Part shown: in pieces, positions 13,301 through 20,959 of the stretch
Layout of the letters: every line of letters begins with the position of its first letter
Numbering within the stretch: position 1 is the stretch's first letter
Origin: Cepaea nemoralis
Taxonomy: Eukaryota; Mollusca; Gastropoda; Stylommatophora; Helicidae
Assembly (NCBI GenBank): GCA_014155875.1
Contig: JACEFZ010016150.1
Span: 86,001 to 150,000 of the forward strand
Length of the DNA: 64,000 nucleotides
Reading direction: 5' to 3'
Notes under the pieces: model-generated
The model's database searches: none
What the model saw: the letters and a program-made list of their open reading frames with translations, nothing else
Told to the model about the DNA's origin: nothing
Program-made: the position numbers and the translations under genes

Positions 13301-16300
13301 TAGTGGGATACTGACCATATCAGCCAGTGGGATACTGACCATATCAGCCAGTGGGATACTGACCATATCAGCCAGTGGGATACTGACCATATCAGCCAGC
13401 GGGATACTGACCATCTCAGCCAGCGGGATACTGACCATCTCAGCCAGCATGATACTGACCATATCAGCCAGCATGATACTGACCATATCAGCCAGCGGGA
13501 TACTGACCATATCAGCCAGCGGGATACTGACCATATCAGCCAGCGGGATACTGACCATATCAGCCAGCAGGATACTGACCATATCAGCCAGCGGGATACT
13601 GACCATATCAGCCAGCAGGATACTGACCATATCAGCCAGTGGGATACTGACCATATCAGCCAGCGGGATACTGACCATATCAGCCAGCGGGATACTGACC
13701 ATATCAGCCAGCGGGATACTGACCATATCATCCAGCGGGATACTGACCATATCAGCCAGCGGGATACTGACCATATCAGCCAGCGGGATACTGACCATAT
13801 CAGCCAGCAGGGATACTGACCATATCAGCCAGCATGATACTGACCATATCAGCCAGCGGGATACTGACCATATCAGCCAGCGGGATACTGACCATATCAG
13901 CCAGCGGGATACTGACCATATCAGCCAGCGGGATACTGACCATATCAGCCAGTGGGATACTGACCATATCAGCCAGCGGGATACTGACCATATCAGCCAG
14001 TGGGATACTGACCATATCAGCCAGCGGGATACTGACCATATCAGCCAGCGGGATACTGACCATATCAGCCAGCGGGATACTGACCATATCAGCCAGCAGG
14101 ATACTGACCATATCAGCCAGCAGGATACTGACCATATCAGCCAGCGGGATACTGACCATATCAGCCAGTGGGATACTGACCATATCAGCCAGCGGGATAC
14201 TGACCATATCAGCCAGCGGGATACTGACCATATCAGCTAGTGGGATACTGACCATCTCAGCCAGCGGGATACTGACCATATCAGCCAGCGGGATACTGAC
14301 CATATCAGCCAGCGGGATACTGACCATATCAGCAAGCGGGATACTGACCATATCAGCCAGCGGGATACTGACCATATCAGCCAGCGTGATATGTGTACAA
14401 ATATGGATCCAACACCATATGCTCAATTCAGCTGAAGACATGTCAAGAGGTCCTGTCATTGACTGTGTCAAGAGGTCCTGTCATTGACTGTGTCAAGAGG
14501 TCCTGTCATTGACTGTGTCAAGAGGTCCTGTCATTGACTGTGTCAAGAGGTCCTGTCATTGACTGTGTCAAGAGGTCCTGTCATTGACTGTGTCAAGAGG
14601 TCCTGTCATTGACTGTGTCAAGAGGTCCTGTCATTGACTGTGTCAAGAGGTCCTGTCATTGACTGTGTCAAGAGGTCCTGTCATTGACTGTGTTCAAGAG
14701 GTCCTGTCATTGACTGTGTCAAGAGGTCCTGTCATTGACTGTGTCAAGAGGTCCTGTCATTGACTGTGTCAAGAGGTCCTGTCATTGACTGTGTCAAGAG
14801 GTCCTGTCATTGACTGTGTCAAGAGGTCCTGTCATTGACTGTGTCAAGAGGTCCTGTCATTGACTGTGTCAAGAGGTCCTGTCATTGACTGTGTCAAGAG
14901 GTCCTGTCATTGACTGTGTCAAGAGGTCCTGTCATTGACTGTGTCAAGAGGTCCTGTCATTGACTGTGTCAAGAGGTCCTGTCATTGACTGTGTCAAGAG
15001 GTCCTGTCATTGACTGTGTCAAGAGGTCCTGTCATTGAACTGTCTCTTATACACATCTTTGACTGTCAAGAGGTCCTGTCATTGACTGTGTCAAGAGGTC
15101 CTGTCATTGACTGTGTCAAGAGGTCCTGTCATTGACTGTCAAGAGGTCCTGTCATTGACTGTGTCAAGAGGTCCTGTCATTGACTGTGTCAAGAGGTCCT
15201 GTCATTGACTGTGTCAAGAGGTCCTGTCATTGACTGTGTCAAGAGGTCCTGTCATTGACTGTGTCAAGAGGTCCTGTCATTGACTGTGTCAAGAGGTCCT
15301 GTCATTGACTGTGTCAAGAGGTCCTGTCATTGACTGTGTCAAGAGGTCCTGTCATTGACTGTGTCAAGAGGTCCTGTCATTGACTGTGTCAAGAGGTCCT
15401 GTCATTGACTGTGTCAAGAGGTCCTGTCATTGACTGTGTCAAGAGGTCCTGTCATTGACTGTGTCAAGAGGTCCTGTCATTGACTGTGTCAAGAGGTCCT
15501 GTCATTGACTGTGTCAAGAGGTCCTGTCATTGACTGTGTCAAGAGGTCCTGTCATTGACTGTGTCAAGAGGTCCTGTCATTGACTGTGTCAAGAGGTCCT
15601 GTCATTGACTGTGTCAAGAGGTCCTGTCATTGACTGTGTCAAGAGGTCCTGTCATTGACTGTGTCAAGAGGTCCTGTCATTGACTGTGTCAAGAGGTCCT
15701 GTCATTGACTGTGTCAAGAGGTCCTGTCATTGACTGTGTCAAGAGGTCCTGTCATTGACTGTGTCAAGAGGTCCTGTCATTGACTGTGTCAAGAGGTCCT
15801 GTCATTGACTGTGTCAAGAGGTCCTGTCATTGACTGTGTCAAGAGGTCCTGTCATTGACTGTCAAGAGGTCCTGTCATTGACTGTGTCAAGAGGTCCTGT
15901 AATTGACTGTGTCAAGAGGTCCTGTCATTGACTGTGTCAAGAGGTCCTGTCATTGACTGTGTCAAGAGGTCCTGTCATTGACTGTGTCAAGAGGTCCTGT
16001 CATTGACTGTGTCAAGAGGTCCTGTCATTGACTGTGTCAAGAGGTCCTGTCATTGACTGTGTCAAGAGGTCCTGTCATTGACTGTGTCAAGAGGTCCTGT
16101 CATTGACTGTGTCAAGAGGTCCTGTCATTGACTGTGTCAAGAGGTCCTGTAATTGACTGTGAAGAGGTCCTGTCATTGACTGTGTCAAGAGGTCCTGTCA
16201 TTGACTGTGTCAAGAGGTCCTGTCATTGACTGTGTCAAGAGGTTCTGTCATTGACTGTGTCAAGAGGTCCTGTCATTGACTGTGTCAAGAGGTCCTGTCA

Positions 16301-18615
16301 TTGACTGTGTCAAGAGGTCCTGTCATTGACTGTGTCAAGAGGTCCTGTCATTTATTGTGCAGGTGATTGGGGTACCAGACTTCAGACTGGGTGAGCAGGT
16401 GTGTGCTTGGATTGTTGTCAAAGATGGCATGACACTGACGGAGCAGGAGGTCCGAGATTTCTGCCAAGACAAGGTGAGTAGGCAATGATAATTAGACGTA
16501 ATGTCAAGGTTAGTAGGCAATGATAATTAGATGTAATGACAAGGAAGCATAATGGGGTATAATTACAAAAAGACATTATTATATTGTGATGCATGGTAAT
16601 AAAACATAATTATATTGAATTGTATAAGAATGAGACATAATGATAGTGAGGCATAATGATAAGAATGAGGCATAAAATGAATGAGACATAAAGTGAATGA
16701 GGCATAAACTGAATGAGACGTAAGAAGAAGAAATAATTATAATGAGATATATAGAAGATTGTAGTATGATTGTTGAGATGTCATATAGAAAATATTGTAG
16801 TCTGATTGTTGACAAGTCATATAGAAGATATTGTTGTCTGTTTGAGATGTGATATACAAGACAGTTGTATGGTTGTTAAGATGTCATGTCCTGTGGTGCC
16901 AGTTAGTTCAGTCCAAAGACTGACATACAGTGTCTAAACATGTGATTCCTCCATTCTAGATTTGTGACCTGCTCATAAACTTATTCTTAGGAAGATAGTG
17001 TTATGGTTTTCCTTTGCCTTCCGCATAATAAGAATTAGGCCTATGTGCCTACTTTTGGGAAAGACCTTGATGACTGGCAATATCATCGGTGTAAGAGGCA
17101 GAGGCAGGCAGATAAATGCTTGCTTGCTTGCTTGTGTTCGTTGGCTTGAGCTCCAACGCGAAGTCCTGTATTTCGGATGAAGGCATCCTGGTGTCCAACA
17201 TCAGTGTGATGTCATACAGGACCTGAGGTTTGTGTGAGTATCCGTTGTCCCATGTCTGGCTTATTGGTGTGCAGACTGGTGGTTCCTCGCCGTACAGGCA
17301 GACACTCTCCGACTTCGGAGGAATCGGCGATCCTACTGACTTTAGCCAGGACCCCGAAGGGACCTGTTGCCCAGGACGCTCGACGAGGACGCGTCAATAG
17401 GTCTTGGCCAGTATATAACCCGGCCCTGGTGCCTTGGAAACACCTCGCGTCCCAGGCAGATAAATGATGCTGGATAGCCTACAACAGTGGCATGGAGGAA
17501 TCTCATCAATAAAACATCAAGATCTGTGGAGACGCATGAAGGGGTATGGAACATTCATCATCATGCGTCATGCCGATAAGCGTGGGCGGTCACGTTTCAC
17601 CATCTCACACGATCACCAGAGTCATGGATTAGCTCAGTGTTCTTGTCTTGACCATACCATGTGTGCAAGCCATCCAGGTATTTACGTCTCTGCCTTCCCC
17701 TTGTTCTTTTCCCCTCAATTTTGCCAGTGGTCACCAAGTTCTCCAATTTATTTCTTCTCATAACGTGTCCAAACAAATTGTGACTGTCTGCGTCTAATTT
17801 CTCTAATCTGTTTACGGTTTTCATTTGTTTCTTGTAGGACTTGGTCATTGGTTTTTCTGTCTGTCCATGGTATTCTTTGCATTTTCCTCAGAAACTACAT
17901 TTCAACAGCCATCAGATGTTTTCAGCTTGTCTGCTTATTGTCCACGCTTCACATCCATACAAAAGTACAGGCTCTATGTAGCACCTCAACACTCTTTCTC
18001 ATTTCACTTGAATCTTTTTATTGGTCAGTTTGTTTTCTATCTTGTATAAGGCAACCTTTGCCATGGCGATTCTGGTTCTAATCTCTTCAAGGCATCTCCC
18101 ATCACATGTTAAGATTGTTCTGAGATAATTGTATCGATTCACTTGTTTAAGAATATTCCCATGTATTTGTATGTTACATTGTGGTATTTCCTTCTTCCTA
18201 GTGACAACCATAATCTGTGTCTTCTTACAATTTAAATTATAATCCTAGTTGTTCACTGTGAGAATCAACCACATCTACTGAATGTTGCAAATCCTTCTCA
18301 TTGTCTACAATCAATACTGTATCATCCACATATCTAATGTTATCGGAGGCATATTATGATACCTAATTATTAACGGATTCTTTTTTAAAATTAAGTTGTT
18401 TTTACTCATTTCTTTCTTCATTTACTTTTGGTGAAAAATGCATCAGAATATGTTGCCAGATAAAAATGTATCTTTATCTTCACCAGATGGCCAGATTTAA
18501 GATCCCTCACTACATCCTGTTTGTTGAAGGATTTCCAACAACTGTAACTGGAAAAATACAGAAGTATGTCATGAGAGAGGAAACCGTGAAAATGCTGGGA
18601 CTCGCTCAAAGTTAA
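1155..18615 (+). CDS. ACSF2: Acyl-CoA synthetase family member 2, C-terminal part (six spliced exons)
   Basis: This ANL-superfamily enzyme activates medium-chain fatty acids to acyl-CoA through an acyl-adenylate. Family members act in mitochondria. The joined exons 1155-1323, 4954-5061, 9380-9528, 11765-11906, 16363-16473 and 18487-18615 give 268 residues plus a stop, against about 600 for the family, so the first half is off the left edge. Visible in order are [18 protein letters not shown], the YGSTE motif, [20 protein letters not shown] (split by an intron), [25 protein letters not shown] and TGKIQK with the catalytic lysine. All introns are GT-AG and phases are compatible across every junction. 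The introns are filled with minisatellites and element relics, and no exon is broken. The wider family assignment is secure. ACSF2 rather than another ACSF paralogue rests on overall similarity that I recall. Confidence 0.88.
1560..2130 (-). pseudogene. Non-LTR reverse transcriptase C-terminus, relic A
   Basis: Read in reverse, two frames give the end of a LINE polyprotein: [20 protein letters not shown] and [13 protein letters not shown], then [29 protein letters not shown] and KRGRGRPRE. These are the usual post-catalytic RT blocks and the terminal GHV...RGRPR segment. It lies antisense in the first ACSF2 intron. The polymerase active site is absent. It is the same family as relics at 2400-3450 and 3500-4503. 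Confidence 0.75.
2149..2290. repeat. 15-bp minisatellite
   Basis: About nine copies of a 15-bp unit (GAAACAGCTGGATCT with variants such as GGAACT and AAATCTGG) end directly at a 22-base G run. It lies inside an ACSF2 intron. Confidence 0.85.
2295..2316 (+). repeat. Poly-G tract of 22
   Basis: Twenty-two consecutive G, followed by AGAGGGGG-like sequence, lie at the edge of the 15-bp array. The length is likely unstable and may be mis-sized in the assembly. Confidence 0.9.
2400..3450 (-). pseudogene. Non-LTR reverse transcriptase relic B, interrupted by its own amplified segment
   Basis: Reverse frames of 3140-3450 give [25 protein letters not shown] and [14 protein letters not shown]. These parallel the better-preserved + strand relic ([31 protein letters not shown]). 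The homology resumes at 2400-2530, where GGCAATCGTTGTTAGTTAC-like sequence aligns with relic A. Between them the 62-bp array has replaced one short piece. There are many stops and indels. Confidence 0.7.
2530..3130. repeat. 62-bp minisatellite derived from LINE sequence
   Basis: About nine to ten copies of a 62-bp unit containing TTGTTCACATTACAAGATTC and GGTGGTATACAACATTCC. GTGGTATACA recurs at 2571 and 2633. The unit aligns with relic A around 1957-2010 (TTGTTCATTTACATTATAAG, then ATAGTATTTCAGCACTC), so it is an amplified piece of the reverse transcriptase relic. The 62-bp period is not a multiple of three, so the long open frames across it are a by-product. Confidence 0.9.
3500..4503 (+). 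pseudogene. Non-LTR reverse transcriptase relic C, sense strand
   Basis: It starts with KKGIRQG (the RT block before LSP), then [18 protein letters not shown], where the YADD-type active site reads [61 protein letters not shown] and a terminal [16 protein letters not shown] with TGA follow. There are frameshifts near 4000 and stops in the duplicated part. It faces relic B head to head. The first Asp of the active site is kept but the frame is broken, so it is dead. Confidence 0.8.
4029..4231. repeat. 101-bp tandem duplication inside relic C
   Basis: CAATTAGTAAACACACACAC...GCCAACATGAGCAATCAGG occurs at 4031 and again at 4132 with a one-base difference. It duplicates the RT segment after CESWTISK and includes a short (CA)n run. 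A two-copy array may be an early stage of what produced the longer arrays nearby. From 4504 to 4953 I see only AT-rich intron. Confidence 0.9.
4954..5061 (+). CDS. ACSF2: ACSF2 exon b (YGSTE motif)
   Basis: This 36-codon exon has acceptor ACAATCCAG ending at 4953 and donor GAG|GTGATG at 5062, phase 0 on both sides. It reads [13 protein letters not shown], then [15 protein letters not shown] is the adenylate-forming motif that binds ATP and acyl-adenylate. The next exon starts GKVVDLEGR, so the protein joins without a gap. A SINE begins 65 bp downstream, followed by the 35-bp array. Confidence 0.85.
5126..5270 (+). mobile_element. SINE-like repeat, family with 57266-57410
   Basis: GTGGGCCCGTTAGTGAAGTTGATAGGGAACT matches GTGGGCGTGTTAGCGTAGTTGATAAGGGGCT at 57266 in layout. 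The shared core resembles a tRNA D-arm (box A), followed by GCC and GGA-rich sequence. Both copies continue into AGACTG/AAGATTGGCCACCT-like ends. No target duplication was found, so the extents are approximate. Confidence 0.5.
5284..7880. repeat. 35-bp minisatellite, about 74 copies
   Basis: The unit contains AGTTCTCCTGTCTCATCCA and TTGTCATATCTCAGAC. Most differences are TCCATT/TCCACT, ATCTCAGAC/ATCATAGAC/ATCACAGAC, and rare one-base indels (5750, 6875, 7275). On the + strand the usual unit has no stop in any frame, so three long open frames run through it. That is a composition effect and not a gene. It occupies the ACSF2 intron between exons b and c and grades into the 82-bp array. Confidence 0.95.
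7880..9230. repeat. 82-bp composite minisatellite, about 16 copies
   Basis: Two alternating unit types occur: one with TCATATTTAAGGTTTGTTT and one with TGAATTAGAGTGTGTTTAC. Both are followed by a CTAAACACACT segment and then GACAGTTCTCCCATCTCATC. The last part is the same module that forms most of the 35-bp unit, so the two arrays share an origin. Confidence 0.92.
9380..9528 (+). CDS. ACSF2: ACSF2 exon c
   Basis: The acceptor GGTTCTGCAG ends at 9379 and the donor is TGG|GTAATT at 9529. It reads [29 protein letters not shown] and RWYHTG. The last two bases (GG) are completed by the first base of exon d to make the Gly of the conserved TGD motif, whose Asp contacts the ATP ribose in this superfamily. 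It lies between the 82-bp array (ending near 9230) and the 21-bp array (starting near 9785). Confidence 0.88.
9785..10920. repeat. 21-22 bp degenerate minisatellite
   Basis: About 50 diverged copies of a unit like TTTGGAGCAGGTTTCCCATA, with many length variants. It contains a local higher-order duplication (10430-10620 resembles 10600-10780). Open frames occur on both strands without codon-like conservation. It lies in the intron between ACSF2 exons c and d. Confidence 0.9.
11075..11745. repeat. 16-bp minisatellite next to the exon d acceptor
   Basis: About 40 copies of AGTACATCAGTATCTC with TT/CT and CA/TA variants. It stops about 20 bp before the ACSF2 acceptor at 11764. Each unit contains a CAG and many contain TATCTCAG, which looks like a 3' splice site. 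Confidence 0.93.
11765..11906 (+). CDS. ACSF2: ACSF2 exon d (hinge and GGEN loop)
   Basis: The acceptor CATGTTCAG ends at 11764 and the donor is CAG|GTGAGT at 11907. It begins with one base that completes Gly, then [16 protein letters not shown] and [16 protein letters not shown], ending KIKDVQ in phase 0. The GR-x-KD hinge and GGEN loop are the core of the C-terminal mobile domain. A 16-bp array runs to within about 20 bp of the acceptor. The donor region is imperfectly repeated twice just downstream (see findings). Confidence 0.9.
11892..11980 (+). repeat. Three imperfect copies of the exon d 3' end and donor
   Basis: AAAGATGTACAGGTGAGT (the true junction), AAGGATGTACAGATGAAT (about 11929) and AAAGATGTGCAGGTGTGA (about 11965) are spaced about 35 bp apart. 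The third keeps a GT donor at 11976. The sequence between the first and third donors (11907-11975, 69 bp) is open in the ACSF2 frame. Confidence 0.75.
12013..12170. repeat. Three-copy tandem repeat, about 50-58 bp
   Basis: GTTGGTGGCTGG...GTTGGGAATACCCTGG and GGGGTTTAA recur three times with small deletions. The interval 12180-12800 after it is unremarkable intron with a short repeat of CACACACATATCCAGTC near 12350. Confidence 0.75.
12825..13080. repeat. 46-bp minisatellite amplified from a SINE head
   Basis: About 5.5 copies of a 46-bp unit containing GTAGTGGTCGACGCTTGTC and GCTGGCCAATTGGGAGCC. The last copy runs directly into a tRNA-like SINE (13060-13195), and the unit corresponds to that SINE's box A region (TAGGGTAGTGGTTGG). 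Confidence 0.88.
13060..13195 (+). mobile_element. tRNA-derived SINE feeding the 46-bp array
   Basis: A box A-like TAGGGTAGTGGTTGG is followed about 25 bp later by CACTGGTTCAAATCCACA, a clear box B (GGTTCAAATCC). A non-tRNA body through GGTGTCGGAAAATGTCTC comes next. The 24-bp array begins immediately after. No target duplication is visible because both sides are arrays. Confidence 0.65.
13196..14395. repeat. 24-bp minisatellite, about 50 copies
   Basis: The unit reads GGGATACTGACCATATCAGC plus CAGC, with variants GTGGG, GCAGG, GCATG and CATCTC. One extra base at 13809 shifts the frame. Because 24 is divisible by three, open frames of over 300 codons exist on both strands at once. This argues against coding. 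It lies in the intron between ACSF2 exons d and e. Confidence 0.95.
14440..16350. repeat. 25-bp minisatellite, about 76 nearly identical copies
   Basis: The unit contains TGTGTCAAGAGGTCCTGTC. Copies are almost perfect, far more uniform than other arrays here. Rare variants are a 22-bp unit lacking GTG (15061, 15140, 15859), GTAATTG (15900, 16150) and GGTTCTG (16241). A foreign 19-bp adapter interrupts it at 15040. It runs up to the acceptor of ACSF2 exon e. Confidence 0.95.
15040..15058 (+). other. Tn5 mosaic end (sequencing adapter) in the assembly
   Basis: CTGTCTCTTATACACATCT is an exact match to the 19-bp hyperactive Tn5 mosaic end used in tagmentation libraries. It sits in the middle of a repeat unit with a few stray bases, and nothing transposon-like surrounds it. 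It is best read as adapter sequence left in a read and carried into the consensus. Confidence 0.93.
16363..16473 (+). CDS. ACSF2: ACSF2 exon e
   Basis: This 37-codon phase-0 exon has acceptor TTTATTGTGCAG ending at 16362 and donor AAG|GTGAGT at 16474. It reads [19 protein letters not shown] and ends in RDFCQDK, the conserved GxPDxxxGE segment of the C-terminal domain. The 25-bp array (14440-16350) ends only about a dozen bases before the acceptor. Confidence 0.88.
16990..17555 (+). pseudogene. Non-LTR reverse transcriptase 3' end, relic D, split by an insertion
   Basis: [19 protein letters not shown] reads up to the insertion at 17119, and [13 protein letters not shown], then [11 protein letters not shown] resumes at 17467. 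The two halves restore the usual GNI...RGRGRQ...LDSL order of LINE C-termini, with a frame change. It meets relic E tail to tail at about 17556. Confidence 0.7.
17119..17452 (-). mobile_element. 334-bp SINE-like insertion with (CAAG)n tail
   Basis: A 14-bp target duplication, CAGGCAGATAAATG, lies at 17105-17118 and 17453-17466. The left end starts with CTTGCTTGCTTGCTTGTG, a 3' (CAAG)n tail for minus orientation. The body is GC-rich and contains no LINE-type reading frame. It interrupts relic D. Confidence 0.8.
17556..18345 (-). pseudogene. Non-LTR reverse transcriptase relic E
   Basis: Reverse translation starts with [19 protein letters not shown]; the YVDD active site is at 18321-18332. [71 protein letters not shown] and a terminal TAHAYRHDA follow. 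Stops and frameshifts separate these blocks. It is antisense in the last ACSF2 intron. A related fragment lies at 58560-58930. Confidence 0.8.
18487..18615 (+). CDS. ACSF2: ACSF2 terminal exon with stop
   Basis: The acceptor ATCTTCACCAG ends at 18486 and a TAA stop lies at 18613-18615. The exon encodes 42 residues: [18 protein letters not shown], then [12 protein letters not shown], ending LGLAQS. The Lys of TGKIQK is the catalytic lysine used for adenylation. The 3' UTR follows and contains a reverse-oriented SINE. Confidence 0.9.
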   Translation: MARFKIPHYILFVEGFPTTVTGKIQKYVMREETVKMLGLAQS

Positions 18616-18782
18616 ACCGTCCAGTTTTATGTAGAAATGTTGTTTGGTTTAGAAAGTCGCTCCTGTGGCCTTGTTTGCTTGAATGTCTGCACTAATCTTG
18701 GACCTGTCACATGATTTTGTCGGAATTGTCTGTGTGTATTCAAAACTGATTTAAAGAGGCTTAAAGGCAAGAGCATCAAACT

Positions 18783-18990
18783 TCATTGCACCGGGTTGTA
18801 TCCTATATGGCTGTCTCTTTCAACAAAGTGGTCTGCCGAAAGCATCACGCAGAGCACAAACTCCAGCGATGACTCCCAGGAGTTTCCAAGAAAACTGTAC
18901 AACTGAAGTGAATAACAGAGTCCAGACATGAACTTATAACCTTCAGAGCACAAGGTCGGCGGCTGATCCACTATGCCACAGGATCCCATG
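18783..18990 (-). mobile_element. tRNA-derived SINE, copy 2, in the ACSF2 3' UTR
   Basis: In reverse it reads GTGGCATAGTGGATCAGC (good box A), then CTCTGAAGGTTATAAGTTCA and TTTTCTTGGAAACTCCTGG, parallel to the copy at 330-525. It starts about 170 bp after the stop codon. Confidence 0.65.
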
Positions 18991-19007
18991 TGTATGTTTG
19001 TTGTGGT

Positions 19008-19150
19008 GTAACTGACAGTCATTAAACATTAAGGTAACATACAACAAGGCTTGTTATGATGTCACAGACAGTAATGAAACATTAAGGTAACACACAACAA
19101 GGCTTGTTAGGGTGTAACTGACAGTCATGACACATTAAGATAACATACAC
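19008..19150. repeat. Three-copy tandem repeat, about 55 bp
   Basis: ACATTAAGGTAACATACAAC, AAGGCTTGTTA and CTGACAGTCAT recur three times with small changes. From 19150 to 19920 I see only AT-rich noncoding sequence. Confidence 0.75.
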
Positions 19151-19181
19151 CAATGCAGTCAAGCTACAGCAAGGTAATATA

Positions 19182-19187
19182 AATAAA
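19182..19187 (+). promoter_or_regulatory. Candidate polyadenylation signal for ACSF2
   Basis: AATAAA lies 567 bp after the ACSF2 stop. It is the first clean hexamer I noticed on the + strand downstream. No transcript evidence is available, and the 3' UTR would include the reverse SINE at 18783-18990. This is only a position to test. Confidence 0.25.
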
Positions 19188-19924
19188 CAAACAGCATAAA
19201 AATAACATCAAATACAACACAAGAATGCACCAAAGAATAACTATCACAGTGTCATGAAAAATGTCTTTCTTATAAAAAAAATTTCTATTAAAACAACAAT
19301 GTATCTAAAAATTAAGATTATGTATGATGAAACCTTATCAAGAAAATTGTAATGATAAAAGTCAAACTTATTTCTCGCCTAAAAGATGATTGAAATATAG
19401 GGAAACCATAGGGGAAGAGAAGTAAAGATACAGATTGATGATATGGGGAAGACATGAAGGGAGTGGACAGAGATGGCAAAGGGTAGGAAGGTTTGTCATG
19501 TTTTGGGGGAGTGCCTCAGCTCCACTGACATACAAGGGGCGGCAGAAATAGAAGTGTAAGCGTGACGATAGCTCACAGACAGTTTTAAAAAATTAAATTA
19601 ACCACATGTATTTTCCACTGTTTATGATGGATTCCATATCAAATAATGTTAAACACTGGTTTATTGTACTTACATTAGCATTGCTGCAATTTTTGATATT
19701 AACTAATTGTGAAAGATGAATATGTATCGTACTAAATTGTTTTTGTATTCACAGGAAGAGTTGCCATTTTATGTTGTCATGAAAAATCACTAGTGACTTT
19801 ATTTATTTGTCACTTAATGCGAATATTGCCATTGGTGTGAGGTTTTCATCACGTGGTTGTTGTGACATATTGTGCAAATTTTATTACTTGCCACAGGAAT
19901 TTTTGGCTGCAGTTACTGGATTGA

Positions 19925-20095
19925 AATAGTAATTATGAGAATATTTGATGGATTGAATGATCAATTGATAGATCAGTCAGTTGATCAATTGATTGCTTGA
20001 ATGAATGATCAGTTGCTTGATTAATCAGTTAATTGATTGAATGAATGATCAGTTGATTGATTGATTGAATGATTGATTGACTGGATTCAGGAATT
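19925..20095. repeat. ATTG-rich simple repeat
   Basis: Irregular runs of GATTGAATGATCAATTGATT. From 20100 to 20700 no gene is visible. A single isolated copy of the 27-bp unit found at 22525-22690 (GTTGAGGATATCGTGGATAG) lies at about 20229. Confidence 0.8.
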
Positions 20096-20827
20096 GTATA
20101 CAGCTCATGAACAGTTATCTTTTGACGCTCCAAATTACTTCTGCTTGGGTGACACTAGGAATGCTGGACAGTGGGTTATGGAATTGTGGGATACTGCACA
20201 CAGGGTAGAAGTGGTTTTTGGAAATAATGTTGAGGATATCGTGGATAGAGAAGATTTTTAGGATAGTTAGTCGTGGTTGCAACTTCATCGCATAGGGTCT
20301 CCCAAATAATGCTCTGTTCCTGTGCCAGTGAATATCACACAAAATACTCCTCACTGCCTCATGTGAAAAGTGGAACAAACAGCAGTATCGACAAACCAAC
20401 AGCACACACAGGCAAGTATATGCATAATGCCATTACCAGATTGCCAACACAACAGTCCGCCACGAAAATTACAGTTCATCGTCGATGGAAGCGGCAGTCA
20501 CGAGAAAAGCAGCACCTTCACACACATTACTACATAATGCAAAACTAGCTGGTTCAGGAGTTGGCCATCACCATTTTCTGAACATACAGTTCACAATAAA
20601 AACCGCCGACAGATGTAAAAGCATTCCACGTGAAATCCACAGTTCACAGTGTCGCTCCAGCACTTAACTCAGTAACTGGGTGATGGAACCATGGTAACAT
20701 TTAAATATATGGCAATGTGCCTTGTTTATTTCGGTTGAAAATATTCATGATTATACTTCATTATATGTTGAACTTGTTTCTGTAGTATGCACCTGACAAG
20801 ATACAGCGAAATATGCAATGTGATATA

Positions 20828-20829
<2 letters not shown>

Positions 20830-20908
<79 letters not shown>
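20830..20908. repeat. (AT)n microsatellite
   Basis: About 40 uninterrupted AT dinucleotides, self-complementary and likely to form a hairpin. Confidence 0.97.
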
Positions 20909-20911
<3 letters not shown>

Positions 20912-20959
20912 GCAATATATTGTTCGTCATTATTCAAATATATTGCAACAATTCTGTGC

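Noticed and set aside
12809..14487. Open frames of 329-352 codons on both strands
   Set aside because: The 24-bp unit is divisible by three and stop-free in several frames. Opposite-strand frames are equally open and the array lies in an ACSF2 intron.
14440..16350. CRISPR-like regular repeats
   Set aside because: Units are contiguous with no unique spacers and the genome is eukaryotic, so this is a minisatellite.
20073..20667. Small + frames of 60-91 codons
   Set aside because: No motif, overlapping frames, and repeats on both sides. I see no reason to call a gene.
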